The notes beneath the pieces are model-generated. The model ran no database searches and was not told where the DNA came from. It saw only the letters and a program-made list of their open reading frames with translations. Both the position numbers and the translations under genes were made by a program. Below, piece after piece: positions 24,750 through 33,325 of a stretch of DNA of 64,000 bases. The stretch is from Pseudomonas orientalis. GTDB taxonomy: Bacteria > Pseudomonadota > Gammaproteobacteria > Pseudomonadales > Pseudomonadaceae. Location of the stretch: the NCBI RefSeq assembly GCF_002934065.1, contig NZ_CP018049.1, positions 4,586,501 to 4,650,500 of the forward strand. The letters run 5' to 3'. Every line of letters begins with the position of its first letter. The stretch's first letter is position 1.

Positions 24750-26159
24750 ATGCCTTCATTTTCTGCCTCCGACGGCATCGACCCGACCCGCGCCGCCCAT
24801 ATCAGCGCACGCATCGACCGCCTCCCCGCAGCCGCCAGCATCTGGCGCCTGGTGGCCTTGCTGTCGATCGGTGGTTTCTTCGAGCTGTATGACCTGTTCC
24901 AGACCGCCTATATCAGCCCCGGCCTGATCAGCGACGGGATCTTCCACACCGGCAACGAGGGCGTGTTTGGCTTCTCTGACCAGGCAGCGTTCGCCTCGGC
25001 CACCTTCCTCGGCCTGTTCCTCGGTGCCAGCCTGCTAAGCCCCATCGCGGACCGTTTCGGGCGCCGGGCGATCTTCACCTTTGCCTTGATCTGGTACACC
25101 GTCGCCACGGTGTTGATGGGCATCCAGACGTCGGCCGTGGGCATTATCGGCATGCGCTTTCTGGTGGGCATTGGCCTGGGCATCGAGTTGGTGACCATCG
25201 ACGCCTACCTGTCGGAACTGGTGCCCAAGCGCATGCGCAGTTCGGCGTTTGCCTTTGCGTTTTTCATCCAGTTCCTGTCGGTGCCGGCGGTGGCGCTGAT
25301 GTCCTGGTGGCTGGTGCCCCAGGCGCCGTTCGGCATCTCCGGTTGGCGCTGGGTGGTGCTCAGCAGTGCGGTGTTTGCGCTGTTTATCTGGCAACTGCGC
25401 AAGCGCCTGCCGGAGTCACCGCGCTGGCTGGCACAGAAAGGTCGTTTCGAGGAAGCCGGCGCGATCATGGACAACCTGGAGGCGCGCTGCCTGAAGGATC
25501 ACGGCAAACCCCTGGATGCGCCAGAGCCGGAGGCTGTCAGCGTGCAGGGCAGCGGCCGTTTCGCCGATATCTGGCAGCCGCCCTACCGTCGCCGCGCCTT
25601 GATGCTGATCGTGTTCCACGTGTTCCAGGCGATTGGTTTCTTCGGCTTTGGCAACTGGCTGCCGGCCTTGCTGTCGGGCCAGGGCGTCAGCGTGACCCAC
25701 AGTCTGCTCTATGCCTTTATCATCACCCTCGCCTACCCGCTGGGCCCGTTGCTGTTCGTGAAGGTCGCCAACCGTTTTGAAAACAAATGGCAGATCGTCG
25801 GCTCGGCCATGGGCGCGGTGATCTTCGGCAGCCTGTTCGCCCTGCAAACCACGGCGGTGGGACTGATTTTCTGCGGGGTGATGATCACCTTCTGCAATGC
25901 CTGGCTGAGCTTCAGCTATCACTCGTATCAGAGTGAATTGTTCCCCACCAATATCCGTGCGCGCGCGGTGGGGTTCTGTTATTCGTTCAGCCGCTTGTCC
26001 ACGGTATTCAGCAGCCTGCTGATCGGTTTTATCCTTGAACACCTGGGCACGCCGGGCGTGCTGGCATTTATTGCCAGCAGCATGTTGATCGTGATGATCA
26101 CCATCAGTTGGTTCGGGCCGCGTACGCGTAACCTGGCGTTGGAGCATATCGCCCACTGA
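24750..26159 (+). CDS. MFS transporter, sugar-porter-like
   Basis: A 469-residue membrane protein with about 12 hydrophobic segments. The MFS loop motif is seen as SPIADRFGRRAIFTFAL between helices 2 and 3, and the sugar-porter style PESPRWLAQKGRFEEAGAIM after helix 6. The second half has FPTNIRARAVGFCYSFSRL. The ATG at 24750 (MPSFSASDGID) is favoured over an upstream TTG. It begins 11 bp after the SDR gene and completes the likely GST-SDR-MFS operon. The substrate is unknown. Confidence 0.85.
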   Translation: MPSFSASDGIDPTRAAHISARIDRLPAAASIWRLVALLSIGGFFELYDLFQTAYISPGLISDGIFHTGNEGVFGFSDQAAFASATFLGLFLGASLLSPIADRFGRRAIFTFALIWYTVATVLMGIQTSAVGIIGMRFLVGIGLGIELVTIDAYLSELVPKRMRSSAFAFAFFIQFLSVPAVALMSWWLVPQAPFGISGWRWVVLSSAVFALFIWQLRKRLPESPRWLAQKGRFEEAGAIMDNLEARCLKDHGKPLDAPEPEAVSVQGSGRFADIWQPPYRRRALMLIVFHVFQAIGFFGFGNWLPALLSGQGVSVTHSLLYAFIITLAYPLGPLLFVKVANRFENKWQIVGSAMGAVIFGSLFALQTTAVGLIFCGVMITFCNAWLSFSYHSYQSELFPTNIRARAVGFCYSFSRLSTVFSSLLIGFILEHLGTPGVLAFIASSMLIVMITISWFGPRTRNLALEHIAH

Positions 26160-26292
26160 CGGCAACGCTTGGCCGTCGACGGGACAGAGTTTGCCGCGAC
26201 GGCTGCTTGCCCCCCAGCAAAAACGCGCACCGTGCGCCCGGCATGCTAATTGCTCCAGCTGTCACACCGCATATTTGCACAGGTGACCGATC

Positions 26293-26763
26293 ATGCTGGT
26301 TAACAACTCCACCCAAGCCGCTTCGACGGCTCAACAGATCAAGCGGCCCGACATGGACCCGGCCAATGCCGCCGCCAGCGCGTTGTACAGCGGCGCCCTG
26401 CAGGCTGCACAGCAAAGCGTGACAATGCCGCCCGCGCAGAAGGAACTGGACAAGGCGAGCGACCGCATCGATGAGGCCTTTGCCAAGACTCGCGTGCAGC
26501 TGCAGGCCAATGCGCCGACCTCGGGGGCACGGGCTGAACTCACCGAATATATGAGCAAATCCCCGGCCGAACGCATTCGTGAGCAAATGCTCAAGGAGCA
26601 AGGTTTGACCGAGGAGCAGGTACAGGCACTGCCACAGGAAAAGCAAGACGCCATTGCCAGGCAAGTGGCTGAGCGCTTGAAGGAGCAGCAACAGCAGCAG
26701 GTCGCGGCGAAGACGGCTGCGCCACAGGCGCAGGCAATGAAAGACACCCTGGCAGCCATCTAA
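26293..26763 (+). CDS. Hypothetical helical protein, 156 residues
   Basis: A glutamine- and alanine-rich, mostly helical protein. It starts MLVNNSTQAASTAQQIKRP, has a central helix (QKELDKASDRIDEAFAKTRVQL) and a C-terminal amphipathic region (EEQVQALPQEKQDAIARQVAERLKEQQQQQ) with coiled-coil character. There is no signal peptide or membrane segment. I recognise it only as the type of conserved hypothetical found in fluorescent pseudomonads, and do not propose a function. A REPIN follows its stop. Confidence 0.65.
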   Translation: MLVNNSTQAASTAQQIKRPDMDPANAAASALYSGALQAAQQSVTMPPAQKELDKASDRIDEAFAKTRVQLQANAPTSGARAELTEYMSKSPAERIREQMLKEQGLTEEQVQALPQEKQDAIARQVAERLKEQQQQQVAAKTAAPQAQAMKDTLAAI

Positions 26764-26781
26764 GCCACACCGCTGAAAACA

Positions 26782-26869
26782 ATGTGGGAGGGGCTTGCTC
26801 CCGATAGCGGTCGATCAGTCAATAAGTCGTGGCTGACACACCGCATCGGGGGCAAGCCCCCTCCCACAT
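26782..26869. repeat. REPIN, family B
   Basis: Left unit GTGGGAGGGGCTTGCTCCCG and right unit GGGGGCAAGCCCCCTCCCAC form an inverted pair between the hypothetical gene and ssuA (convergent). Confidence 0.9.
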
Positions 26870-26998
26870 GTTGAATATCTTTCACATGAGATCAGCAGCG
26901 TTTGAGGCAACCATGCAATGCCCATACGCCGGAGGCCTCACTTCTTCCACCTGGCTGTCTATCGCCTGCAGGGCGCTGAAAGCAGCTTCTCCAGTGGC

Positions 26999-27925
26999 CT
27001 ATGGCCCCTTGAACACAACCTGCTGCACATCGATCTTTTTCGGGATCAGGCCATTGGCGAAAAACAGGTCGGCGGTGCCTTGCTGAGTGGCGATGTCGCC
27101 CCCCTGCAGCGGCCGGATCGGCGCCGGCGAGCGGTGCTCGAAGTAGCTTTTGACCACGGCCGGTTGCAGGCCCAGGGTCTTGGCCATCAGCGCAATGCTG
27201 GCCTCGGGCTGGTCGAGCGACAGGCGCTGTGCCTTGCCGAGGGTTTGGATAATGGTAGCGATGGCGTAGGGATTTTGCCGGGCAAACGCGCCGCTGGTCA
27301 CGAAGAAGCTGCCGGCCGGATTGAGGCCTTCGCCGGTGCCCAGCACACGGGCGGCACCGTCGACCACGGCGGCCGAGTAATACGGGTCCCACACGACCCA
27401 GGCGTCCACCTTGCCCTGCTCGAATGCGGCGCGGCCGTCGGACGGCGACAGGTACACCACGTTCACATCCTTCCACTGCAAGCCGGCGCGCAGCAGGCTC
27501 TTGAGGAACAGGTTGTGCGCGCTGGACCCCTTGAGCAGGGCCACACGCTTGCCCTTGAGTTCGGCCACGCTCTGAATCGTACTGGCTTTGGGCACGAGCA
27601 CGGCTTCGGTCTTGCCGTCATTGGGCTCGACGGCAATGTACTGCAACTCGATACCGGCGGCCTGGGCGAAAATGGGCGGGATGTCACCGATATTGCCGAT
27701 GTCCAGGCTGCCGGCGTTCAGCGCCTCGATCAGCGGCGGGCCACCGAGGAACTCGGTCCACTGCACCTGTGTGCCGGGCAGCGCGGCTTCGAAGAGCTTG
27801 TGCTCACGGGCGAGCACCATGCTCACCGAGCTTTTCTGATAGCCAATGCGCAGCGTGGAGGGATCGGCGGCCAGTACGTTGGCAGCGACCAGTGAAAGAA
27901 CGACGACAGCAATCATTTTCAGCAT
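26999..27925 (-). CDS. ssuA: Aliphatic sulfonate ABC transporter substrate-binding protein
   Basis: A 308-residue periplasmic binding protein with a signal peptide (MIAVVVLSLVAANVLA). The SsuA/TauA/NMT1-like fold is shown by LRIGYQKSSVSMVLAREHK, FLGGPPLIEALNAGSLDIGNIGDIPPIFAQAAG and VDAWVVWDPYYSAA. SsuA delivers alkanesulfonates for sulfur supply. No ssuB, ssuC, ssuD or ssuE is nearby, so it is an orphan receptor that would need a membrane component from elsewhere, or it serves a related ligand. A region of about 180 bp without a gene separates it from the GNAT gene. Confidence 0.85.
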   Translation of the reverse strand: MLKMIAVVVLSLVAANVLAADPSTLRIGYQKSSVSMVLAREHKLFEAALPGTQVQWTEFLGGPPLIEALNAGSLDIGNIGDIPPIFAQAAGIELQYIAVEPNDGKTEAVLVPKASTIQSVAELKGKRVALLKGSSAHNLFLKSLLRAGLQWKDVNVVYLSPSDGRAAFEQGKVDAWVVWDPYYSAAVVDGAARVLGTGEGLNPAGSFFVTSGAFARQNPYAIATIIQTLGKAQRLSLDQPEASIALMAKTLGLQPAVVKSYFEHRSPAPIRPLQGGDIATQQGTADLFFANGLIPKKIDVQQVVFKGP

Positions 27926-28107
27926 AAGAGCGCTTCCTTGGGCTTGGCGGCGGGTGCGGATGGGAGCGATCCTAACAAGCCCACTTATTCTTTAAAAATA
28001 TTTAAAATTCATCTTCTTATAACTTTATGCACGATGAGGGCAGCCGCTGTTTGCGCTCTGCCAGCAACAGTTACAATGCGCGCCTCGCCCCTTTTAATTG
28101 GTTGACC

Positions 28108-28506
28108 ATGCACATCGAACGGCTGGCAGCGCCGCTATGGCCGTTGCTGAACAAGTTTTACCGCAGCCACAACTCATCAATGAAGGCGCTCAAGGGTGGG
28201 CAGTTGTGGGTGGCAAGAGACGGCGAGATTGTGGCCGGGTTGTGCCTGACACCCGTGGCCGGTGGGCAGTGGCTGACGGGCGTGTTCGTTGATCCGGCCT
28301 ATCGCGGCCAGGGGCTGGCAGCGCAATTGGTTCAACAGGCAGTGGCGGATAGGGACGGCACTGTCTGGTTGCTGTGCCATCCGGACCTTGAAACGCTGTA
28401 CCAGCGCATGGGGTTTTCTCAAGACACGGTGCTGCCGCAATCGCTCAGTGAGCGGTTGATGCGTTACAAGCGCAACAAGCCGATGATTGCGATGGGACTG
28501 CAATAA
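28108..28506 (+). CDS. GNAT-family N-acetyltransferase
   Basis: A 132-residue acetyltransferase. The acetyl-CoA binding block is GVFVDPAYRGQGLAAQLVQQAV, with the R/Q-x-x-G-x-A loop, followed by WLLCHPDLETLYQRMGF. The start MHIERLAAPLWPLLNKFYRSH at 28108 is the natural one; the frame extends upstream to 28027 without support. It resembles small single-domain GNATs of pseudomonads with unknown substrate. A nested REPIN follows. Confidence 0.8.
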   Translation: MHIERLAAPLWPLLNKFYRSHNSSMKALKGGQLWVARDGEIVAGLCLTPVAGGQWLTGVFVDPAYRGQGLAAQLVQQAVADRDGTVWLLCHPDLETLYQRMGFSQDTVLPQSLSERLMRYKRNKPMIAMGLQ

Positions 28507-28524
28507 CCTGGATGACACACAACC

Positions 28525-28681
28525 CATGTGGGAGGGAGCTTGCTCCCGATAGCGGTGGGTAGGAGCGAGCTTGCTCGCGAAAAACCCACAGGCACCGCGT
28601 TCATTCAGGAAGCACGCGTTATCGTTGACTTCTTTCGCGAGCAAGCTCGCTCCTACAAAGGGCAAGCCCCTCCCACATTTG
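28525..28681. repeat. Family A REPIN nested inside a split family B REPIN
   Basis: The left arm of a family B REPIN (GTGGGAGGGAGCTTGCTCCC, then GATAGCGGTG) runs to 28557. A complete family A REPIN occupies about 28558-28657, and the right end of family B (GGGCAAGCCCCTCCCACATT) follows. The inner part of the family B element is replaced by family A. Confidence 0.8.
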
Positions 28682-28701
28682 GACCTGCTGTAGTCTGCTG
28701 G

Positions 28702-29241
28702 TTATTCGTCCGTGGTTGGGGCCAGTTCCGGGAACATCACCTCGATAAAGCCGAATTTGCTGAAGTCGGTAATCCGCGACGGGTACAGGCGACCGATCAG
28801 GTGGTCGCATTCATGCTGCACCACCCGCGCATGAAAGCCATCGGCAAAACGTACGATCGGCTCGCCCTTGGGGTCGAAACCTTCGTAGCGGATCTGCTGG
28901 TAACGGTCCACGGCCCCGCGCAGGCCCGGAACGGACAGGCAACCCTCATACCCCTCTTCCAGCACCGGGCTGAGCGGGGTGATCAACGGATTGATCAGGA
29001 TAGTCTGCGGTACCGGCGGCGCGTCCGGGTAGCGCTCGCTGGCCTCGAAACCAAAGATCACCAATTGCAGGTCTACACCGATTTGCGGCGCGGCCAGGCC
29101 GACGCCGCCTACGTGTTCCATGGTCTGGAACATGTCATCGATCAGTTGCCACAGTTCGGGGCTGTCGAACATTTCCGGCGGCACTGGCGGGGCGACGCGC
29201 AGCAGACGTTCATCGCCCATTTTGAGGATTTCACGAATCAT
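28702..29241 (-). CDS. def: Peptide deformylase (second Pseudomonas type)
   Basis: A 179-residue metalloenzyme that removes the N-formyl group from new proteins. All three motifs are present: GVGLAAPQIGV (GxGxAAxQ), EGCLSVPG with the metal-binding Cys, and QHECDHLIGRLYP (HExxH type) with the two metal-binding His and the catalytic Glu. The length and N-terminus (MIREILKMGDERLLRVA) fit the paralogue that is not paired with fmt. Its ATG overlaps the stop of the YihY gene (ATGA), so the two are co-translated. Confidence 0.92.
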   Translation of the reverse strand: MIREILKMGDERLLRVAPPVPPEMFDSPELWQLIDDMFQTMEHVGGVGLAAPQIGVDLQLVIFGFEASERYPDAPPVPQTILINPLITPLSPVLEEGYEGCLSVPGLRGAVDRYQQIRYEGFDPKGEPIVRFADGFHARVVQHECDHLIGRLYPSRITDFSKFGFIEVMFPELAPTTDE

Positions 29242-30191
29242 TGATCAGGCTCGATGAGGGGCTTGGAGTGGTCGCGGCCTAAGCCTGAGACATGCTGTTT
29301 TTCAGTCGTATTGCCGGGTCCGTCGATTTCCTTCTCACCGGGGTCCTTGCCTTCGGCGGACATGTGTTCGATCACGGCATTCATCTCCGCGCCGAGCAGC
29401 AGCACGGCGGCAGAAATATAGAAGTACAGCAGCAGGACGATGATCGCACCGATGCTGCCGTACATGGCGTTGTAGTCGGCGAAGGTCTTGACGTAGTAGC
29501 CAAAGCCGAGGGAAGCGACGATCCACACCACCACCGCGAGCACGGAACCGGGGGTGATAAAGCGAAACTCCTGCTCCACATCCGGCATCACGTAATACAT
29601 GAGGGCCACGGCAAACATCAGCAGGATCACGATCAGCGGCCAGCGCAGGATGGTCCACAGGGTGACGACGAACTCCTGCATGCCGATCTGCCCTGCCAGC
29701 CACTCCATCACTTGCGGGCCGAGCACCATCAGCGCGGCGGCGGCCAGCAGCATGCCGGCGATGCCGACGGTGTAGAAAATCGACAGCGGGAAACGCTTCC
29801 AGATCGGCCGCCCCTCCACCACGTCATACGCCGCGTTCATCGCACTCATCATCAGGCGCACACCGGCGGAGGCGGTCCACAGGGCGATCACGATACCCAC
29901 CGACAGCAGCCCACCCTTGGATTGCTGCAGTTGGTCGATCACCGGGTTGACCTGCTCCAGGGCCTGGGGCGGCAATACCAGCTCCGACTGCAGACGCAGC
30001 CAGGTGAAAAAGTCCGGCAGGTGCAGGAAACCGATCAGCGCAATCAGGAACAGCAGGAAGGGAAACAGCGAGAACAGCATCTGGTACGCCAGTGCCGAGG
30101 CATAGGTGGGCATCTCGTCGTCGACGAATTCGGTGACGGTGCGCACCAGCACCTTGTGCAGCTTGAGACCATCGAGGACCGGAAAAATCAT
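29238..30191 (-). CDS. YihY/BrkB family inner-membrane protein
   Basis: A 317-residue protein with about six hydrophobic segments and the family start (VRTVTEFVDDEMPTYASALAYQMLFSLFPFLLFLIAL). Other family blocks are YYVMPDVEQEFRFITPGSVLAVVVWIVASLGFGYYV and YGSIGAIIVLLLYFYISAAVLLLGAEMNAVIE. The function of this family is unsettled despite the old name of RNase BN. The ATG at 30191 follows AGGAGA. It is followed by, and overlaps, the deformylase gene. Confidence 0.88.
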   Translation of the reverse strand: MIFPVLDGLKLHKVLVRTVTEFVDDEMPTYASALAYQMLFSLFPFLLFLIALIGFLHLPDFFTWLRLQSELVLPPQALEQVNPVIDQLQQSKGGLLSVGIVIALWTASAGVRLMMSAMNAAYDVVEGRPIWKRFPLSIFYTVGIAGMLLAAAALMVLGPQVMEWLAGQIGMQEFVVTLWTILRWPLIVILLMFAVALMYYVMPDVEQEFRFITPGSVLAVVVWIVASLGFGYYVKTFADYNAMYGSIGAIIVLLLYFYISAAVLLLGAEMNAVIEHMSAEGKDPGEKEIDGPGNTTEKQHVSGLGRDHSKPLIEPDQ

Positions 30192-30318
30192 TAGCGTCTC
30201 CTTTCGCCGCAAAGAGTTGAAGTCGTGGGCGACTCAGGGGCCGTTTTCTACATCAAAGTAGCCCATTTGGCGACTTTGAAACAATTTCTGAAGTTTAGTT
30301 GCGCCAGCACCTGCAAAA

Positions 30319-30340
30319 ACGGCCATCCGTGGATGGCCGT
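30319..30340 (-). terminator. Rho-independent terminator for the CsbD-like gene
   Basis: A 10-bp stem ACGGCCATCC/GGATGGCCGT with a 2-base loop is followed on the minus strand by TTTTTGC. It lies 33 bp after the CsbD stop. Confidence 0.85.
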
Positions 30341-30372
30341 CGGGCTGCTGGAGGGGAGCCAGTCAAGCCGTG

Positions 30373-30558
30373 TTACTCGGTGGCTTTTTTCACCGCATCC
30401 TTGGTCTTGCCCACTGCCTGCTGTGCTTCACCTTTCTTTTCCTGGATCACGCCTTCAGCACGCAGCTTGTCGTTATCGGTAGCCTTGCCGACGCCTTGCT
30501 TGACGTTACCGACGGCTTCGTTGGCCATGCCTTTTACCTTATCGGAAGTGCTGCCCAT
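30373..30558 (-). CDS. CsbD-family stress protein
   Basis: A 61-residue hydrophilic protein (MGSTSDKVKGMANEAVGNVK...) with the CsbD repeats K(V/M)KGxANExxGxxKQGVGKAT. Such proteins are abundant in general stress and stationary phase in many bacteria; the molecular role is not known. The ATG at 30558 has AGGAG at good spacing. A terminator of its own follows, so it is monocistronic. Confidence 0.88.
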   Translation of the reverse strand: MGSTSDKVKGMANEAVGNVKQGVGKATDNDKLRAEGVIQEKKGEAQQAVGKTKDAVKKATE

Positions 30559-30758
30559 GGTATTACTCCTGATAACAATCAAATGGTTTTTGGTCACTAC
30601 GCTGCGGTTGACTCAACGCCACGCGCCAGAGTTTCAATTATTTTCAGCAGGCATTTCATCGAAAGGGGCAGGTTTGCCTTTATGTTTTGCAGCCAACCCA
30701 CGAGAATGCCCGGCACATTCAGGCTCACACGCTGAATAACAGCTCCCGTAGGAAGGTT

Positions 30759-31136
30759 ATGAAACTCGATAAAGCACAGGCCATCGCCCGCAGAAACCAG
30801 GAACTGGGGGGTGCCGTACTCGGCGTCAACAACTGTCATTTCACCGACCTGGACCGCAAACGCAACATCTGGTGGTTCGACCTGCCCCTGGTGCGGATCG
30901 GCGTGGGCCAGTACGAGTGGATCCACCTGTTGATGCACAACGCCGACACCGACCAGTTGCTGCACCTGAAGGTGCCGACCCTGTTCCTGCGCGAAAACCT
31001 CGAAGGGCTGGTGGTGCGCAATGCCGGCAAACGCAAGCCGGAGATCACCCTGGAACTGAGCGCCGACAAGGACTCGTTCCTCAAGGATGTGCGACCGGCG
31101 GGTGCGGGAATCGGCTTCGCCCAGTTCGCTCTGTAA
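30759..31136 (+). CDS. Conserved hypothetical protein, 125 residues
   Basis: The ATG at 30759 has AGGAAGG just before it. The protein is soluble, starts MKLDKAQAIARRNQELGGAVLG and has alternating strands (NIWWFDLPLVRIGVGQYEWIHLLMH, LLHLKVPTLFLRENLEGLVVRN, EITLELSADKDSFLKDVRP). It contains no obvious catalytic motif. The size and strand pattern suggest a small beta domain. I do not recognise the family, and the neighbours give no clue. A REPIN separates it from the convergent fadD1. Confidence 0.7.
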   Translation: MKLDKAQAIARRNQELGGAVLGVNNCHFTDLDRKRNIWWFDLPLVRIGVGQYEWIHLLMHNADTDQLLHLKVPTLFLRENLEGLVVRNAGKRKPEITLELSADKDSFLKDVRPAGAGIGFAQFAL

Positions 31137-31151
31137 GAACGCGATCAAAAA

Positions 31152-31244
31152 ATGTGGGAGGGGGCTTGCCCCCGATGGCGGTGTGTCAGTCACTCAATGT
31201 GTTGACTGAACCACTGCTATCGGGGGCAAGCCCCCTCCCACATT
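31152..31244. repeat. REPIN, family B
   Basis: Inverted GTGGGAGGGGGCTTGCCCCC units with inner GATGGCGGTGTGTCAGTCA lie between two convergent genes. Confidence 0.92.
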
Positions 31245-31253
31245 TGGTTTGCG

Positions 31254-32945
31254 TTACTTTTTAAGGCCGAGCTTCTTGAGTTCTTCGTCGCGCAATTCAC
31301 GCCGCAGGATCTTGCCCACGTTGGTGGTCGGCAACGCATCGCGGAACTCAACCGCCCTGGGCACCTTGTAGCCGGTGACATTGGCGCGCATATGTTCCAT
31401 CACCTGCTCCTTGGTCAGGGTAGCCCCCGGCTTGACCACAATGAACAGCTTGATGTGCTCCCCGGACTTTTCATCCGGTACGCCGATGGCCGCGCACTGC
31501 AACACACCCGGCAGGCCTGCCAGCACGTCTTCCAGTTCGTTGGGGTACACGTTGAAGCCCGAGACCAGGATCATGTCCTTCTTGCGGTCGACAATACGCA
31601 TGTAGCCATCGGGCTGGATGATCGCGATGTCACCGGTCTTCAGCCAGCCTTCGCTGTCGAGCATCTCGGCGGTGGCGTCTTCACGCTGCCAATAGCCCTT
31701 CATCACTTGCGGGCCCTTGACGCACAGCTCGCCGGTTTCGCCCAGCGCCAACTCGGTGCCGTCGTCGGCAATCACCTTGCACACGGTGGAAGGCACCGGA
31801 ATGCCAATGGTGCCGATCTGGATATGCTGGATCGGGTTCACAGTGGCCACCGGGCTGGTTTCAGTCATGCCGTAGCCCTCGCAGATGGCACAACCGGTCA
31901 CGGCCTTCCAGCGTTCGGCCGCCGCCAGTTGCAGCGCCATGCCGCCTGACAGGGTGACCTTGAGCGCGGAGAAATCCAGCTTGCGGAAACCTTCGTTGTT
32001 GCACAGTGCCACGAACAACGTGTTGAGGCCGACAAAGCCGCTGAACTTCCACTTAGACAGTTCCTTGACCATCGCGGGCAAGTCGCGCGGGTTGCTGATC
32101 AGGATGTTGTGGTTGCCGATCAGCATCATCGCCATGCAATGAAAGGTGAACGCATAGATGTGGTACAGCGGCAGCGGCGTGATCAGGATTTCGCAACCTT
32201 CATTGAGGTTGGAGCCCATCAGCGCCTTGCATTGCAGCATGTTGGCGACCAGGTTGCGATGGGTGAGCATCGCGCCTTTGGCCACGCCGGTGGTGCCGCC
32301 GGTGTACTGCAACACCGCCACATCGCCGCTGGCCGGGTTGGCATCGCTGACCGCTTGGCCGTGCCCCTTGGCCAGCACGTCATTGAACTTGATCGCTTGC
32401 GGCAGGTGATACGCCGGGACCAATTTCTTCACGTACTTGATCACGCTGTTGATCAACAGGCGCTTGAACGGCGACAACAGGTCGGCCACTTCGGTCACGA
32501 TCACGTGCTTGACGGCGGTCTTGGGCACGACTTTTTCAGCCAGGTGCGCCATGTTGGCCAGGCAGACCAGGGCCTTGGCTCCGGAGTCGTTGAATTGATG
32601 TTCCATTTCCCGCGCGGTGTACAGCGGGTTGGTGTTGACCACGATCAGCCCGGCACGGATGGCGCCGAATACAGCGACCGGGTACTGCAGGACGTTGGGC
32701 AGTTGCACGGCGATTCGATCGCCGGGCTTCAAGTCGGTATGCTGTTGCAGGTAGGCGGCAAACGCGCCGGACAATTCGTACAGTTCACCGTAGGTGATGG
32801 TCTTGCCCAGGTTGCTGAAAGCCGGTTTGTTGGCGAAGCGCTGGCAGGACTGCTTCAGTACCGCCTGAATATTCGGATACTCGTCCGGATTGATTTGTGC
32901 AGCAATCCCGGCGGGGTACTTATCCTTCCAAAAGTCTTCGTTCAT
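31254..32945 (-). CDS. fadD1: Long-chain fatty acid-CoA ligase FadD1
   Basis: A 563-residue ANL-superfamily enzyme that activates fatty acids with ATP and CoA at the inner membrane for beta-oxidation. The AMP-binding loop YTGGTTGVAKGAMLTHRN, the GYGMTETSP motif, the GWLKTGDIAIIQPDGYMRIVDRKKD core and the C-terminal catalytic Lys region (VGKILRRELRDEE) are intact. GAGGAG precedes the ATG. It lies 380 bp downstream of a paralogue in the same direction, the fadD2-fadD1 order of P. aeruginosa PA3300-PA3299. A REPIN lies in the gap, so fadD1 may have its own promoter. Confidence 0.92.
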   Translation of the reverse strand: MNEDFWKDKYPAGIAAQINPDEYPNIQAVLKQSCQRFANKPAFSNLGKTITYGELYELSGAFAAYLQQHTDLKPGDRIAVQLPNVLQYPVAVFGAIRAGLIVVNTNPLYTAREMEHQFNDSGAKALVCLANMAHLAEKVVPKTAVKHVIVTEVADLLSPFKRLLINSVIKYVKKLVPAYHLPQAIKFNDVLAKGHGQAVSDANPASGDVAVLQYTGGTTGVAKGAMLTHRNLVANMLQCKALMGSNLNEGCEILITPLPLYHIYAFTFHCMAMMLIGNHNILISNPRDLPAMVKELSKWKFSGFVGLNTLFVALCNNEGFRKLDFSALKVTLSGGMALQLAAAERWKAVTGCAICEGYGMTETSPVATVNPIQHIQIGTIGIPVPSTVCKVIADDGTELALGETGELCVKGPQVMKGYWQREDATAEMLDSEGWLKTGDIAIIQPDGYMRIVDRKKDMILVSGFNVYPNELEDVLAGLPGVLQCAAIGVPDEKSGEHIKLFIVVKPGATLTKEQVMEHMRANVTGYKVPRAVEFRDALPTTNVGKILRRELRDEELKKLGLKK

Positions 32946-33216
32946 GGAAGCCCACTCCTCAGCGACGCGAATTCATCATCGCATTTGATGCGATTATTAT
33001 TGGTGTGTGTTTTAAGGTGAATCTGGCGCTTTCAAGCAGGCCTAGACGTCACAAAGCGCGCCGAGAGTAGCAGCTTTGCCAAGGGCCGCCTAGAGCCAAA
33101 AGCGGGCCCTACAGTCATAAACATGACTCAAGAATATCCAATGGTCATTTTTAGAGCAAAGATTCTATACCACTGAAATCCGCTCTGGAATGGGCTTACT
33201 GAGCGACAAATAACAA

Positions 33217-33308
33217 ATGTGGGAGGGGGCTTGTCCCCGATGGCGGTGTGTCAGTCACCCACTGTGTTGACTGAACCACTGCCATCGGGGGCAAGCCCCC
33301 TCCCACAT
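33217..33308. repeat. REPIN, family B, in the fadD2-fadD1 gap
   Basis: Inverted family B pair right after the fadD2 stop. The 380-bp gap 32946-33325 otherwise holds no gene; the part nearest fadD1 (32946-33210) is AT-richer and probably contains its promoter. Confidence 0.9.
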
Positions 33309-33325
33309 TTTGACCCTATTTCAAA

